Source: Spirosoma fluviale (GTDB taxonomy: Bacteria > Bacteroidota > Bacteroidia > Cytophagales > Spirosomataceae). Taken from it: a stretch of DNA of 64,000 nt. The position numbers were made by a program, and so were the translations under genes. Under the pieces are notes generated by a model that saw only the letters and a program-made list of their open reading frames with translations, ran no database searches and was not told the origin of the DNA. The stretch is taken from positions 1,116,001 to 1,180,000 of the forward strand of contig NZ_OCNH01000001.1 of the NCBI RefSeq assembly GCF_900230225.1, in the 5' to 3' direction. Shown here piece after piece: positions 8,951 to 18,295 of this stretch (within the stretch, counting starts at the first letter, position 1; every line of letters starts with the position of its first letter).

Positions 8951-11353
8951 CTACTTCGGGCTATTTTTTACCTCGAAAAGCGTCCGCTGGCTACCAGCCT
9001 GACCATCGGTTGTTAGCCCATTCACTTCCACAACGTAGGTGCCGGTCTGGTCGGAAGTGTAAAACTCGGCACGGCCCTTCCCCTGAGCGTCGGTTTTCAG
9101 GTTGGGATTCCAGTACAGGAGCGTCCGGCCATCGGGTTGTCGGCTGCTTAGCTGTCGGGGCGTGTCGTAGCGGGGGGAATAGAACTCCCGTTGCAGTTGT
9201 AGTCCGTCGTAATCCAGCTTCAGCAAGCGGGCATCGAGCGGAAAACCCGCCAGATCCCCTTTATAGGTCATAAAACTGATAACACCGGGGAAAAGAGACG
9301 GACCAATGAAAAACTGATTGGTAATCACGTCGATCTGCTTCACTTTCAGCGGACTGAACTCGATGATTTTGTCCATGTCAAACACCGGCACGCCATCCAG
9401 CAGAGCCAGCGATGGGTCTTCGAAAATAGCCCGGTAAGGCTCATTGGGTACGTAAAGCCGGAAACGCCCCTGCTTTTTTCGGGGCATCACTCCCAGAATA
9501 TATTCCCGAAGAACCTCTTCCATGCGCGGGAAACGGGTGTATACATCCAGCAGGTACGATTCACCGGGCTTTCCGTAAAACGCCGAGCTATCGACCGGCG
9601 GGTACTGATAGTTGATAACCCGGTCGCCCCAGTACGTTGCCTGTACCTGCATAGCCACACTTCGATTGAGGAGTTGATCGGTCTGCGACTCGGCAACGGA
9701 CAGCGCGGGCAGGCGCGTGCTTGAGAACGTGCCGGAAAATGGATTGGTTATCGCTATTTTATAAATACTGTCCTTGGGATTGGTCTGGACGACGATGTTT
9801 CGGGCACCGTAAAAATCCTGCATTTCAAAGCGAATTCTGCCCGACGAGTCACTCCGCGACACATACAGCCGAATGGGCTTTCCGACCGATGATAAATACG
9901 TAATAATATTGGGTACTGGCTTTCCAGTCAGGCTATCGGTTACGGTGCCCTGAATGAGTAGTCCGTTGTGTTCGGGAGTGAATAGGCGTTTAAGTTGCTT
10001 TTTCCCCGGAGAGGGGCTGTTGAGTACATCCTCCCACCGAAACCGACGCCAGCCATATGTGAGCATCAGGTTGTCGGTTGCCTGAGCTACGCCTTCATTA
10101 CCGGGTTGTAGATAATAGTCGGGCGATTCGATCCGGCCTTGCAAATCGGAGGTCATCCACAAATAACTGAGTAGGTTTCCCGAACTGGTTTCGGCCAGCG
10201 AGTCGACCCGGTACACCGCCATCGACAAACCCGCCTGACGGCCCTGAGCCGCAGTAGCCACCGATGCGTCCAGCGTTACTTTCGTCCGGGAGGCATACGA
10301 AGGCTGGTTTGGTTTCAGGCTAATGTCAAGCGGCTGCGTGGGCCGTTTGAAGTACAATCGCTCGCAAACGGGCTTACCGTCGGCGTTAAAGATGGTCAGG
10401 TGGGAGATGCCTTCACCTAATTTTTTTTTGTCAATCGAAAAGGTTGTTTCGCGTTGAATAGGCCGTGCTTCGGCCACTTTTATGTCGTTTCGGGTGTGCG
10501 CGAACAGCAAAACGGACGAAGCCCCCGGCACATTGGTGCGAACGGTAAGCGTCAACTGATCGGCGCTGCTCTCGTCCAGCCGCATGGTGTAGCCCTGGGG
10601 ATACACGGTAGGAAGCGGCCGCGTTACAGTGCGCCCTTGTCTGTCCCTGAAAACGACCCGGTACATCTTTTCGTCCGGCGTCAGGGTAAACGTGCCGATC
10701 CCGAACTTGTGGGAGTTGAACCGCGTCAGGGTGTCGTTTTGACCCGAAACCAGCCAGCCCTGAACGGCCACCCCGCGCCCCGATGCATCGGCTACTTTAA
10801 ACGCCACCTTTCCAGGAAGCCCCTGCACCAGATTGCCGCCCTCGGGAAAAAGCTGAACGTCATAATCGGTCGTTTCCCGCAACAGCGGCAAACCCAGCGG
10901 TTTAAAAGGATTGACAACCGTGAGCGTCTTCTCAAAGAAGAAATCCGCATTGAAGTTCTTCATCCAGCTTGTGTAAGCCCGCAGCAGGTAATTGCCCGAA
11001 CTGAGTGACGAGGGTAGAAACAGGTTGCCGTTCCCGCCGTCGGGGTTGAGGGCGACTTTAGTTTGCAGCACCGATTTTTTCTCTTTGTCCAGCAATTCGA
11101 CATAAGTGACTTTGCTCACATCGAGCGGCTGGTGACGGGAGCCATCGACGTAATAGATTTTAAACCACATAGTTTCGCCGGTGAGGTAAAACGCCTGATC
11201 GGTATGAACGAACAGCTTTTCCTGAAGTGCTTGCTGGCGGTATCGCTCAAACGACTGTACAGGCCCACTGCCCGATGGCAGAGATTGCCCCCAGGACAGC
11301 ACCGGAACGAAGAAAAGCAGGGTGAAAAGTACGCGTGGTATAGAAACAGGCAT
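8951..11353 (-). CDS. Macroglobulin-like (MG2) outer-surface protein with TonB-plug-like C-terminus
   Basis: An 800-residue exported protein with a clear signal peptide ending near WGQ23. Residues about 45-140 match the MG2 fold of alpha-2-macroglobulins (LFVHTDQAFYLTGET, then SGNYLLRAYTSW). Residues about 475-545 look like a carboxypeptidase-regulatory beta-sandwich (GTVTDSLTGKPVPN). The C-terminal third, with DGVPVFDMDKI and FPGVISFMTYKGD, resembles the plug domain of a TonB-dependent receptor but no beta-barrel follows. Proteins of this architecture occur near DUF4249 and receptor genes in Bacteroidota; their biochemical role is not established. Here it is the fourth gene of a tight minus-strand unit behind the receptor and the DUF4249 gene (26 bp away). 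A surface accessory that folds over the receptor is plausible but is inference. Confidence 0.65.
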   Translation of the reverse strand: MPVSIPRVLFTLLFFVPVLSWGQSLPSGSGPVQSFERYRQQALQEKLFVHTDQAFYLTGETMWFKIYYVDGSRHQPLDVSKVTYVELLDKEKKSVLQTKVALNPDGGNGNLFLPSSLSSGNYLLRAYTSWMKNFNADFFFEKTLTVVNPFKPLGLPLLRETTDYDVQLFPEGGNLVQGLPGKVAFKVADASGRGVAVQGWLVSGQNDTLTRFNSHKFGIGTFTLTPDEKMYRVVFRDRQGRTVTRPLPTVYPQGYTMRLDESSADQLTLTVRTNVPGASSVLLFAHTRNDIKVAEARPIQRETTFSIDKKKLGEGISHLTIFNADGKPVCERLYFKRPTQPLDISLKPNQPSYASRTKVTLDASVATAAQGRQAGLSMAVYRVDSLAETSSGNLLSYLWMTSDLQGRIESPDYYLQPGNEGVAQATDNLMLTYGWRRFRWEDVLNSPSPGKKQLKRLFTPEHNGLLIQGTVTDSLTGKPVPNIITYLSSVGKPIRLYVSRSDSSGRIRFEMQDFYGARNIVVQTNPKDSIYKIAITNPFSGTFSSTRLPALSVAESQTDQLLNRSVAMQVQATYWGDRVINYQYPPVDSSAFYGKPGESYLLDVYTRFPRMEEVLREYILGVMPRKKQGRFRLYVPNEPYRAIFEDPSLALLDGVPVFDMDKIIEFSPLKVKQIDVITNQFFIGPSLFPGVISFMTYKGDLAGFPLDARLLKLDYDGLQLQREFYSPRYDTPRQLSSRQPDGRTLLYWNPNLKTDAQGKGRAEFYTSDQTGTYVVEVNGLTTDGQAGSQRTLFEVKNSPK

Positions 11354-11379
11354 AAGGGAGGTCGTTTGGTCGCTGGTGC

Positions 11380-12495
11380 TTACTGCCAGAAGTCAGGTCT
11401 TTTGATAACACCACCCCGCAGGCGGCAATCTACACAATAGGTGGAGGTGGTCAGATAGCGCGTCATGTCATACAGGGTGACAACCGCCGGTTGATCCTTG
11501 CGGATTTCAGCCAGTGTCAGGGTATCCGTCGTACAGCTTTCGTAACTCGTAATTGCCCGGAAGTCCGGGATTTGCGACCGACTGATAAAGAGTCGTTTGG
11601 TTGCCACCGAGCCCACCCTGAAAAAGCCCAGCACCAGTTCATTGCTGTTGTTGGCGCAATACAGGTTTCCGGTGATCTGCGAGGGTTGCGGGTCAAAAAT
11701 GGAGCCGATGTTCTGGGTTATTTTGGCAAGCTGGTCGTAGTAGTCGAAGCCCGTCTGGCTCAGGGCGATCTGCCGAACCAGTATGCTGTATTTAACGCCG
11801 AGTTTTATGGAACTGCCGGGAATAAACGTTAGCGGAAACTGACTTACCACATCCTGGCTCAAACGGGCAGTTGAGGTGGTCATGATATTGGTTGAACTGG
11901 CGTTGCTCCAGCACTGATCGACCCGTACGGCGCGGTCGACAAGCTGGTTGTTAATCAGCTCATAGCTGGATGTGAAAGCCGAGTAATACTCCCAGGTCTC
12001 ATCGAACTCCCAGCGGTAATACCGGGTGTTGTTTGTAGCATCGTGGGCGTTTACGTTGATCTGTACGCCGTTATCTTCCTTCCGCCAGCTGACACTGTCG
12101 ATGGGGGGCGTCTGAATAACCGGCACATAGGCCGAGAAATACTCAACTCCTTTAGTCGTTCGGATATGCAACCGGTAGTTCTCACCCGTTCTGGGCGTAA
12201 CGCCCGCCAGCGTATACGTACCCGCAGCACCTTCGGCGAGGGTGTAAATGGCTTTGTTCTGGCTCTCAATCGTTACCACCGCTTTGGTTTCGACGGTGGG
12301 CGCTTTGGTGTCGGCCAGATTCTGCGTTCTCGACAGGCGAATGGTCGTGGGCGCACCCGGTGCGCTGTCGAAGAAGCCATTCACAACCAGATAACTGTTG
12401 GGCGACGCCACTTCGGGTGGGCGGTACGGGTCAACGCACCCGCCAACGAGCAGGATCAACAACCAGGCGAGTATGTTTATAGGGGTGTTTTTCAT
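11380..12495 (-). CDS. DUF4249-family outer-membrane lipoprotein
   Basis: A 371-residue lipoprotein. The signal sequence ends in a lipobox LVGGC with Cys20 as the lipidated residue, followed by VDPYRPP, the typical start of DUF4249 mature proteins. An Ig-like beta domain follows (YLVVNGFFDSAPGAPTTI), then a region with conserved cysteines near the C-terminus (ESCTTDT; YCVDCRLRGG). DUF4249 proteins are regularly encoded beside TonB-dependent receptors with an N-terminal STN domain and may act as surface partners, in the place SusD takes in classical loci. The role is inferred from that association only. It lies 109 bp after the receptor gene, with a long hairpin in the gap, and 26 bp before the MG2-type gene. 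Short internal ATGs are unlikely starts because they lose the lipobox. Confidence 0.8.
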   Translation of the reverse strand: MKNTPINILAWLLILLVGGCVDPYRPPEVASPNSYLVVNGFFDSAPGAPTTIRLSRTQNLADTKAPTVETKAVVTIESQNKAIYTLAEGAAGTYTLAGVTPRTGENYRLHIRTTKGVEYFSAYVPVIQTPPIDSVSWRKEDNGVQINVNAHDATNNTRYYRWEFDETWEYYSAFTSSYELINNQLVDRAVRVDQCWSNASSTNIMTTSTARLSQDVVSQFPLTFIPGSSIKLGVKYSILVRQIALSQTGFDYYDQLAKITQNIGSIFDPQPSQITGNLYCANNSNELVLGFFRVGSVATKRLFISRSQIPDFRAITSYESCTTDTLTLAEIRKDQPAVVTLYDMTRYLTTSTYCVDCRLRGGVIKRPDFWQ

Positions 12496-12511
12496 GGTAG
12501 AAGGGTTGAGT

Positions 12512-12596
12512 CACAGAGATGCACGGAGATACACAGAGATTATTATAAGAAAAACTTTTCTCTGTGTATCTCCGTGCGTCTTGGTGCATCTCTGTG
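12512..12596 (-). repeat. Long hairpin of the CACAGAG repeat family
   Basis: Two paired blocks: an outer stem, CACAGAGATGCA (12512-12523) with TGCATCTCTGTG (12585-12596), and an inner stem, 12521-12538 with 12560-12577 (GCACGGAGATACACAGAG and its complement). They are separated by an AT-rich loop. It sits between the receptor and DUF4249 genes inside one apparent transcript, so it may lower downstream expression or protect the upstream mRNA. Related sequence occurs at 21933-22040 and as a single arm at 23251-23290. Confidence 0.65.
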
Positions 12597-12604
12597 GCCC
12601 ACCT

Positions 12605-15376
12605 TTAAAATCTAAAATTATACGTAACTGACGGAATTGGATTTCCGAAAATGGATAACTGATACCCGTTGATTCGGCCATTCTCCGATTTAAAATACAC
12701 AGAGTACGCATTGTGCCGCCCCAGAAGATTATAAACCGAGACCGTCCAGGAACTGTGCGCCAGCTTCTTCACCTTGTGATTACCTTCAATATTCATCGCA
12801 AAATCGGCGCGGTAATAGTCCGGAATTCGGTACTGGTTACGCTCCGAATACAGCAGTCTGGCGGCATTGTCGAGGGTGTATTTACCCACTGGCAGCGTAA
12901 TGGGCCGCCCCGTGCTATACGTGAAATTCAACGATAGACTAAACCGGCGGTTGATCTTGTAGTTGCTGATCATCGTGAAGTCATGCGGTTTATCGTAGCT
13001 ACTCGGGTAAAAATTGCCCTGGTTGATGGTTTCGCTGCTGTTCAGCCCGTTGGTTCGCAGGAGGGTTCGGGCGTAGGTATAACTCAGCCAGCCGTTCAGT
13101 TTGCCCGTCATTTTTTTGACCAGAAATTCAACACCGTAGGCCATGCCTTCAGCCCGCACGACATCGGTTTCGATATGGTGGTTGAGAATCAATGAAGCCC
13201 CGCCCCGGTAATCGAGCAGGTTCTGCATGGTCTTGTAATAGGCCTCTGCGGATAACTCGATGGTGTTGGTGCGGTTGTTTTTGTAGATACCCACGGCGTA
13301 TTGATCGCCCACTTGTGGTTTGATGTTCGGGTCGCTGAGTTTCCAGATGTCGGTGGGGGAGATGACCGTCGTGTTGGAAAGCATCTGAATGTACTGCCGG
13401 GTGCGGTTGAAACTCGCTTTTACCGAAGCGGTGCTGGAGAGCGCGTACCGAATGGCCAGCCGGTATTCCGGTCCCTGATAGGTAGCAATGGATTTATTGG
13501 TGCCATAGGTAAGCGTGTCGATGATGGTATTCACGGATTTCGGCAGACCCGGTGCGTACTGATAGACTGAATTCGGGCCCAGATAGGTATAAACCGAATA
13601 CCGTAGCCCGCCACTGATCGACAGCCGGGGGCTGATGTCGAAGCGGTCGCCAATGTACACCGCACTTTCCAGCGCCTGTTCCGTGGGCACAACATCGGGC
13701 ACGATCAGCGACTCACGGCCTTTGGGCTGGAAACTGCCGGGCGATATTCTGTAGTGGGTACTGCTGATACCAAAATCAACCGCGTGCTGGTTGGTTGGGT
13801 AGTAGTTGAAATCAGCTTTCAACTGCGATTGTTTAATCGAAAAGTCGAGCTGGTAGGCATTGACCGGATTTTTTTCGCTCGCTACATCGTACTTGTAGCC
13901 GCTGTAATTACCCGTGAAAACGCTGTACAGTTTGTTATTGAACACGTGCTTCCATTTCAGCGTTGCCGTCTGGTTCTGATACCGGTACGACGTATCGCTG
14001 TTGAGCTTAAACTGGTCCCGACTCAGGTAGCCGGTTAGGTAGAACGCGTTTTTTTCGTTGGCTTCGTGGGTGATGTGCAGGTTGATGTCGTAAAACTGCG
14101 CCTGACTTTTCTGGAACGAGGCATTCTGAAGCTGCCGCAGCAGCCAGTCGGAATACGACGAGCGAACGCCCGCAATGAACGAGGTCTTGTCTTTAAGGAT
14201 CGGTCCTTCCAGCGTTAGCCGACCCGTTAGCAGACCAATCCCGCCCGAGCCAACAAATTTCTTTTTGTTGCCATCCCGCGTCTGCACATCCAGTACCGAT
14301 GATAGCCGACCGCCAAAGCGCGATGGGATAGCACTTTTGTAGAGTTCAGCGCTCTTGATCATATCGGGGTTAAAGGCCGAGAAAAAACCGAACAGGTGCG
14401 ACGAGTTATAAATGGTGGCGTCGTTGTACAGAATCAGGTTCTGGTCCGTAGCGCCCCCGCGAACATTGAGTCCGGTGGAGCTTTCGCCAACGGTTTTGAC
14501 CCCCGGCAAGGTCTGAATAACCCGCAGCAGATCAGCCTCACCCAATGCCGTAGGCACTTGCTTGATGCTTTTAATATCGACCCGCTCCTGACCCATCTGA
14601 AGACCAGAAATATTCTTGTCTTTTTCGGCCTCGATCACCACCTCTTTCAGCGCAATGACATCGTCTTCCATCTCGATGTCGAACTTCCCATCGGCGTATA
14701 GAATAATCCGGCGTCGGGTATCTTTCAGGCCAATGCTCCGCAGTTTCAGGTCATGTTTGCCGCGCGGCAGGGTGATGGAATAGTAGCCGAACTGGTCGGA
14801 TATGGTGCCAATACGCGGATTTTCAAGGTAAACAGCCGCGCCCACGATGGGCTCTCCCGACGATACATTACGGACGTACCCTGCCAGGGTAGACCGTCCT
14901 GGCCGGATGGGCGTTGTCCGTTTGCCAATTTCGTAGACCTTTGTTTCCGGTTCCACCCGCTTTTTCTGAGTTTCGGTCAAGTAGCCCGCCAGAGTTGAAT
15001 CTGCCCCGGTATCCGACCGACCGCGTACGAAGAAACCAATGGGCAGTTCGGTTCGGATGGGCCGGGTTGTGGTAATGTAAACCCGTTGCTGGTTATCGAT
15101 GGAAAACCCGTATTTGGTGCCGTTGAAGAGTTGCTGAAGCACCAACCGAAGCGGCTGCTTGTCAACGCGCATATCCAGGCGGATACTATCGGCATCGATG
15201 GGGTCATAAAAGAACCGATAGGGCGACTGCGCTTCAATTTGATGAACAAACTGCGTAAAGGGGGTATTCGAGAAGTCGCCACTAATGGGTTTGTCGGTGG
15301 GAGTCTGGGCAAAGGCCGTTGTCAGGAAGCAAAGCAATCCGATGTAGAGGAACGTAGTCCGGTAAAGTTGAATCAT
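12605..15376 (-). CDS. TonB-dependent outer-membrane receptor with N-terminal STN domain
   Basis: A 923-residue outer-membrane transporter. Order of parts: signal peptide ending at AFAQ; STN secretin/TonB short domain at about 28-100; a carboxypeptidase-like regulatory domain at about 163-235 (LAGYVRNVSSGEPIVGAAVYL); a plug domain at about 265-375 (LNVRGGATDQNLILYNDATIY); and a 22-strand-type barrel to the C-terminus, which ends in an aromatic residue (SVTYNFRF). The STN domain suggests signalling to an anti-sigma factor or another energy-transducing contact. No sigma/anti-sigma pair is next to it, so such a partner would be elsewhere. Its start lies 2 bp after the stop of the small exported protein upstream, so the two are coupled. 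The substrate is unknown; the nearby GH106 makes a plant glycan fragment possible. Confidence 0.9.
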   Translation of the reverse strand: MIQLYRTTFLYIGLLCFLTTAFAQTPTDKPISGDFSNTPFTQFVHQIEAQSPYRFFYDPIDADSIRLDMRVDKQPLRLVLQQLFNGTKYGFSIDNQQRVYITTTRPIRTELPIGFFVRGRSDTGADSTLAGYLTETQKKRVEPETKVYEIGKRTTPIRPGRSTLAGYVRNVSSGEPIVGAAVYLENPRIGTISDQFGYYSITLPRGKHDLKLRSIGLKDTRRRIILYADGKFDIEMEDDVIALKEVVIEAEKDKNISGLQMGQERVDIKSIKQVPTALGEADLLRVIQTLPGVKTVGESSTGLNVRGGATDQNLILYNDATIYNSSHLFGFFSAFNPDMIKSAELYKSAIPSRFGGRLSSVLDVQTRDGNKKKFVGSGGIGLLTGRLTLEGPILKDKTSFIAGVRSSYSDWLLRQLQNASFQKSQAQFYDINLHITHEANEKNAFYLTGYLSRDQFKLNSDTSYRYQNQTATLKWKHVFNNKLYSVFTGNYSGYKYDVASEKNPVNAYQLDFSIKQSQLKADFNYYPTNQHAVDFGISSTHYRISPGSFQPKGRESLIVPDVVPTEQALESAVYIGDRFDISPRLSISGGLRYSVYTYLGPNSVYQYAPGLPKSVNTIIDTLTYGTNKSIATYQGPEYRLAIRYALSSTASVKASFNRTRQYIQMLSNTTVISPTDIWKLSDPNIKPQVGDQYAVGIYKNNRTNTIELSAEAYYKTMQNLLDYRGGASLILNHHIETDVVRAEGMAYGVEFLVKKMTGKLNGWLSYTYARTLLRTNGLNSSETINQGNFYPSSYDKPHDFTMISNYKINRRFSLSLNFTYSTGRPITLPVGKYTLDNAARLLYSERNQYRIPDYYRADFAMNIEGNHKVKKLAHSSWTVSVYNLLGRHNAYSVYFKSENGRINGYQLSIFGNPIPSVTYNFRF

Positions 15377-15378
15377 AG

Positions 15379-16104
15379 TTACTTCAGTAGGTCTTCATAC
15401 CGGTTTGTTACCTGTGAAATGGCTTCCTCGCGTTTCTCATCATTAAATTTGAGGCTATTCGAACGCATGAACTTGCGGAGTACTTTGGCCTGTTCCGGAA
15501 AAACCTGAAGCAGCGAGCGTTTTGATTTTACTTCATAATAGACGCCATCTTTCACAACAAAAAAGCGGTCTTTTACCAGGTAGTCGGCCTGAAATTTTCC
15601 ACTCGAAATATCTTCGTGAATGACTTTAACCCGACGGGCGAGCGCCTTTATACGGCCGTTGTGCAGGATTTCGTAAAAACCCGTTGGTACGCCGGCTGCG
15701 CTGTCGCCTACGATTCGGATAAACTGATGCTGACCCATGATAAAGGACGCTACGTAGTCGTTGCGCGGCCTGAGCCGAAACCCACCGCCCGGCGGCTGAA
15801 TCGCCAGCTGGTCACGAACAACATCGTAAAGCATTTTTATGTCCGAATACTGCGCCCCCCGATAGACAATCGTACAGGATAGCAGGCTATCGACGCCAAA
15901 GAATGGGTGAATTTTGATGCGGTGGTCGTGCGCAATGTACTCATTGCCCTCGTACACATGTGCCTGTTCACGCAGGTCCTGTTCGTAAGCACGTACGGCC
16001 TGGTTGCGGGCCAGTTGCTGAAAAGAGCTATCGGGCTTGAGGGTTTGTCCTGTAGCCCGGCTGGTTAGACAACCAATCAGAAACAGAAGAAAATAATAAT
16101 TCAT
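15379..16104 (-). CDS. Exported protein of unknown function upstream of the receptor
   Basis: A 241-residue protein with a signal peptide (MNYYFLLFLIGC to about residue 20). An ATG at 16146 would add 14 residues before this signal; I chose the ATG at 16104 because it places the charged-to-hydrophobic transition correctly. After the signal comes a mixed alpha/beta body with a central GGGFRLRPRNDYVASFIMG and a lysine/arginine-rich C-terminus (KSKRSLLQVFPEQAKVLRKF). I do not recognise a catalytic motif. It is the first gene of the receptor unit, with only 2 bp between its stop and the receptor start, so it probably helps in assembly or function of the same outer-membrane complex. That role is inference from position. 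Confidence 0.6.
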   Translation of the reverse strand: MNYYFLLFLIGCLTSRATGQTLKPDSSFQQLARNQAVRAYEQDLREQAHVYEGNEYIAHDHRIKIHPFFGVDSLLSCTIVYRGAQYSDIKMLYDVVRDQLAIQPPGGGFRLRPRNDYVASFIMGQHQFIRIVGDSAAGVPTGFYEILHNGRIKALARRVKVIHEDISSGKFQADYLVKDRFFVVKDGVYYEVKSKRSLLQVFPEQAKVLRKFMRSNSLKFNDEKREEAISQVTNRYEDLLK

Positions 16105-16532
16105 CGGTTGGGTGAGGGCAAAGGGCAGCTTATAACTCATTAACATGTTGACATAATCTTATTATGAATACACCCGTGGCTTTTTTCTACTTAGATACCG
16201 TCGAATAATCAACCTTACTTTATTAATCGTACCAGTTAATACGGTATATCTATACGTAACAATGGGAACCTGATTAGTAAGGGAGGTGGTAGTTCGTTCT
16301 GTGGTTGTATGTCACAGCCTGGCTAAAAATACACCATTGTATTTACATTCGTTGTAATCAGCCGATATTATTAAGGCAATATATACCTGTCAATATTTGG
16401 TATGTTAAGGTAGTTTTGCCAGATTTAAGCCCGAATACTCGTTGACAAGAAAACACTTCAGGTAACTACCTGCTTTAAGTAACAGCCAGCTTATTAGCTA
16501 TTCATAAAGCCCATCTCCCAGTATCCGTCAGA
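16105..16532. other. Divergent intergenic region, 428 bp
   Basis: This AT-rich gap separates the receptor unit (minus) from the response regulator (plus) and should hold both promoters. I see no long inverted repeat, RNA gene or convincing reading frame in it. No exact TTG-N19-21-TAnnTTTG promoter stands out on either strand. Confidence 0.5.
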
Positions 16533-16997
16533 ATGAATGAAGGAACAAAGGCCCAAATGGGGCGTCCGCACAGAGGAAATAAAATTTTGTTAATCGATGA
16601 CAGCCTTGACCACTGTGTATTGATCGAAACCGTACTACAGGAGTGTATGCCCGATGCTCATTTACTGACTGCCTATACGCGGGAGGAGGCCATAACTCAA
16701 CTCAAAAACTGTCAGGAAGCCAAGGAAAGTTTACCTCGTTTAATCTTACTGGATTTGTATTTTCCCCTTCGGAACGATGGCCTGCAAGTGTTACAAGTTC
16801 TGAAAGCAAACGATTCTCCATACCGACTCATTCCCGTAACGGTTCTAAGTCATTCCAGCCTGGCCGAAGACATACAGACATCCTACGATTTGGGCGCTAC
16901 TTCCTATATCGTTAAGCCCGGCGATTTTAAGCGTTGGCTTGCTTACTTCCAGGCTTTACGGCAATACTGGTGGCAAACGGTAAGCCTTCCACTTTAG
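16533..16997 (+). CDS. Single-domain response regulator
   Basis: A 154-residue receiver-domain protein with no output domain. All phosphorylation residues are visible: acidic pair Asp22-Asp23 (LLIDDS), phospho-acceptor Asp74 (ILLDLYFP), Ser106 in the switch position (VLSHS) and Lys128 (VKPGD). The length and the FPLRNDG segment after the acceptor recall Rcp1-type regulators that interact with kinases by protein contact rather than by DNA binding. The first 15 residues are a short polar extension. It is convergent with the histidine kinase gene, and their stop codons overlap by 4 bp, so the two may be functional partners although they are not co-transcribed. No promoter motif is clear. Confidence 0.85.
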   Translation: MNEGTKAQMGRPHRGNKILLIDDSLDHCVLIETVLQECMPDAHLLTAYTREEAITQLKNCQEAKESLPRLILLDLYFPLRNDGLQVLQVLKANDSPYRLIPVTVLSHSSLAEDIQTSYDLGATSYIVKPGDFKRWLAYFQALRQYWWQTVSLPL

Positions 16998-18295
16998 TTA
17001 TTGTCGTACTGAAGGGGCAAACGGACACGAAATAACGTACCTCGTCCTTCCTCAGTTTCTATTTCTATATTGGCATCCAGCAGTTCGCACAAGCGCTTCA
17101 CAATCTGCAAACTTACGCCTTCCCGATGAGTTGAATTAACGACCGTCTGTGCCAGAACGGGTCCTTCCGGTATGTCGTGCTCATTGGTTGGAATAACCGA
17201 CACCGGATCACTCTGCTCCGGCGACATTACGCTAACCGTTTCCACATTTGGTTTGAGCTGTTTGGTTAACAGGGCGGTCAATTTACCGGTTATACCCGGT
17301 CCAGAATCCTGAACGCTAAAAATCCAGCGAAAATCATTCTCCTTCGTCCAGGATACGGATATGAAGCCGGATGGTGTGTACTGAAGGGCATTTTGAAGAA
17401 GGTGATACGCAATTTGCCGAAGCTTGTCCGGATCTGTTTGCGCTGGTATTGATTTGGGTCCGTCGGCCGACAGAATCAGGCCGCGCTCCTTTGCCATCGG
17501 CTGTACAACCTCAACCAGTTTGTTCAGTAATTGAACAACGTCGATCGCCTGAATCTGCAACGTGTCCTCTCCGGCTTCCAATCGCGACAAATCCGTTAGA
17601 TTACCAAGCATAGATTGCACATTCGTCAGGTTTCGATTCAGCATATCCAGGTACTGGGTGCGCTCTTCCTGACTCAGGTCATCCATTTTTAGGAGGTAGG
17701 CGGCACTATTAATTATACCAAAGCTACCCCGTAAGTCGTGCGAGGTGGTACGCAGCATGGTACTTCGCAAACGGGATAGTTCAGTCATCTGGTCAATTGC
17801 CTTTTGCAGGGAAGAGGCCCGATTGGCGGCTTCCAGTCGTTGCAATTCATCATATTTCTCTACACTACCGTTGATGGTTTCACTCATAAACTGAGCAATA
17901 AGGCGGTGTACCCGGACTAGAAAGCCAGCGTTCGTTTTTGGGAAAAAAGCATGAAAAGCTTCCAGCTCATTGTAAAGTGTCTCAGTGAAGAGATTCAACT
18001 CCCGAATCGTTTCCAGCAACGCGTGCGATTTTTGCCAGCGGTGTAACCCATGGGACGTTGCCGCAATGGTTGGGTCAATATCTTCTGGTTTACTGAGTAA
18101 CCGTTTTTCAAGAATGCCTAAAACAATGGGAAGCAGGTTGTTGAATTCATCACGGCTCAAGGTAGATACATTCCCTAAAAAAGTGTCCTGTTCGCAGGCG
18201 GTACGCCAATTGTTCAGAATTGCTTCCCGGCGAGTAAAAAAGTACGAGACTAACTCGGCCAGGGGTTCTGGGTTATCGGAAGCTAGTGTAGGCAT
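16994..18295 (-). CDS. Cytoplasmic sensor histidine kinase
   Basis: A 433-residue soluble histidine kinase with no membrane segment. Residues about 10-150 (numbered from a TTG 9 codons upstream) are helical and resemble an RsbRD-like N-terminal sensor domain. The H-box has His195 (RTTSHDLRG), the N-box has Asn311 (LLQNALQYTP), and the G1 box is DSGPGI at 339-344. The ATP lid is odd: about 55 residues separate G1 from the next recognisable helix. The usual GTGLGLxIV is replaced by REGVSLQIVKRL, so ATP handling may be altered. The C-terminal GRGTLFRVRLP matches the G2/beta end. The ATG at 18295 is preferred over the upstream TTG at 18322. It probably signals to the convergent response regulator; this is inference. 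Confidence 0.82.
   Translation of the reverse strand: MPTLASDNPEPLAELVSYFFTRREAILNNWRTACEQDTFLGNVSTLSRDEFNNLLPIVLGILEKRLLSKPEDIDPTIAATSHGLHRWQKSHALLETIRELNLFTETLYNELEAFHAFFPKTNAGFLVRVHRLIAQFMSETINGSVEKYDELQRLEAANRASSLQKAIDQMTELSRLRSTMLRTTSHDLRGSFGIINSAAYLLKMDDLSQEERTQYLDMLNRNLTNVQSMLGNLTDLSRLEAGEDTLQIQAIDVVQLLNKLVEVVQPMAKERGLILSADGPKSIPAQTDPDKLRQIAYHLLQNALQYTPSGFISVSWTKENDFRWIFSVQDSGPGITGKLTALLTKQLKPNVETVSVMSPEQSDPVSVIPTNEHDIPEGPVLAQTVVNSTHREGVSLQIVKRLCELLDANIEIETEEGRGTLFRVRLPLQYDNN

Noticed and set aside
12043..12615. A 190-codon plus-strand frame across the DUF4249 gene and the hairpin.
   Set aside because: The minus-strand lipoprotein explains the sequence; the plus frame runs through the repeat arms and has no family pattern.
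12605..15376. Reading the receptor and its neighbour as a SusC/SusD pair.
   Set aside because: The receptor has an STN domain and the partner is a DUF4249 lipoprotein with no SusD-like helical repeats.
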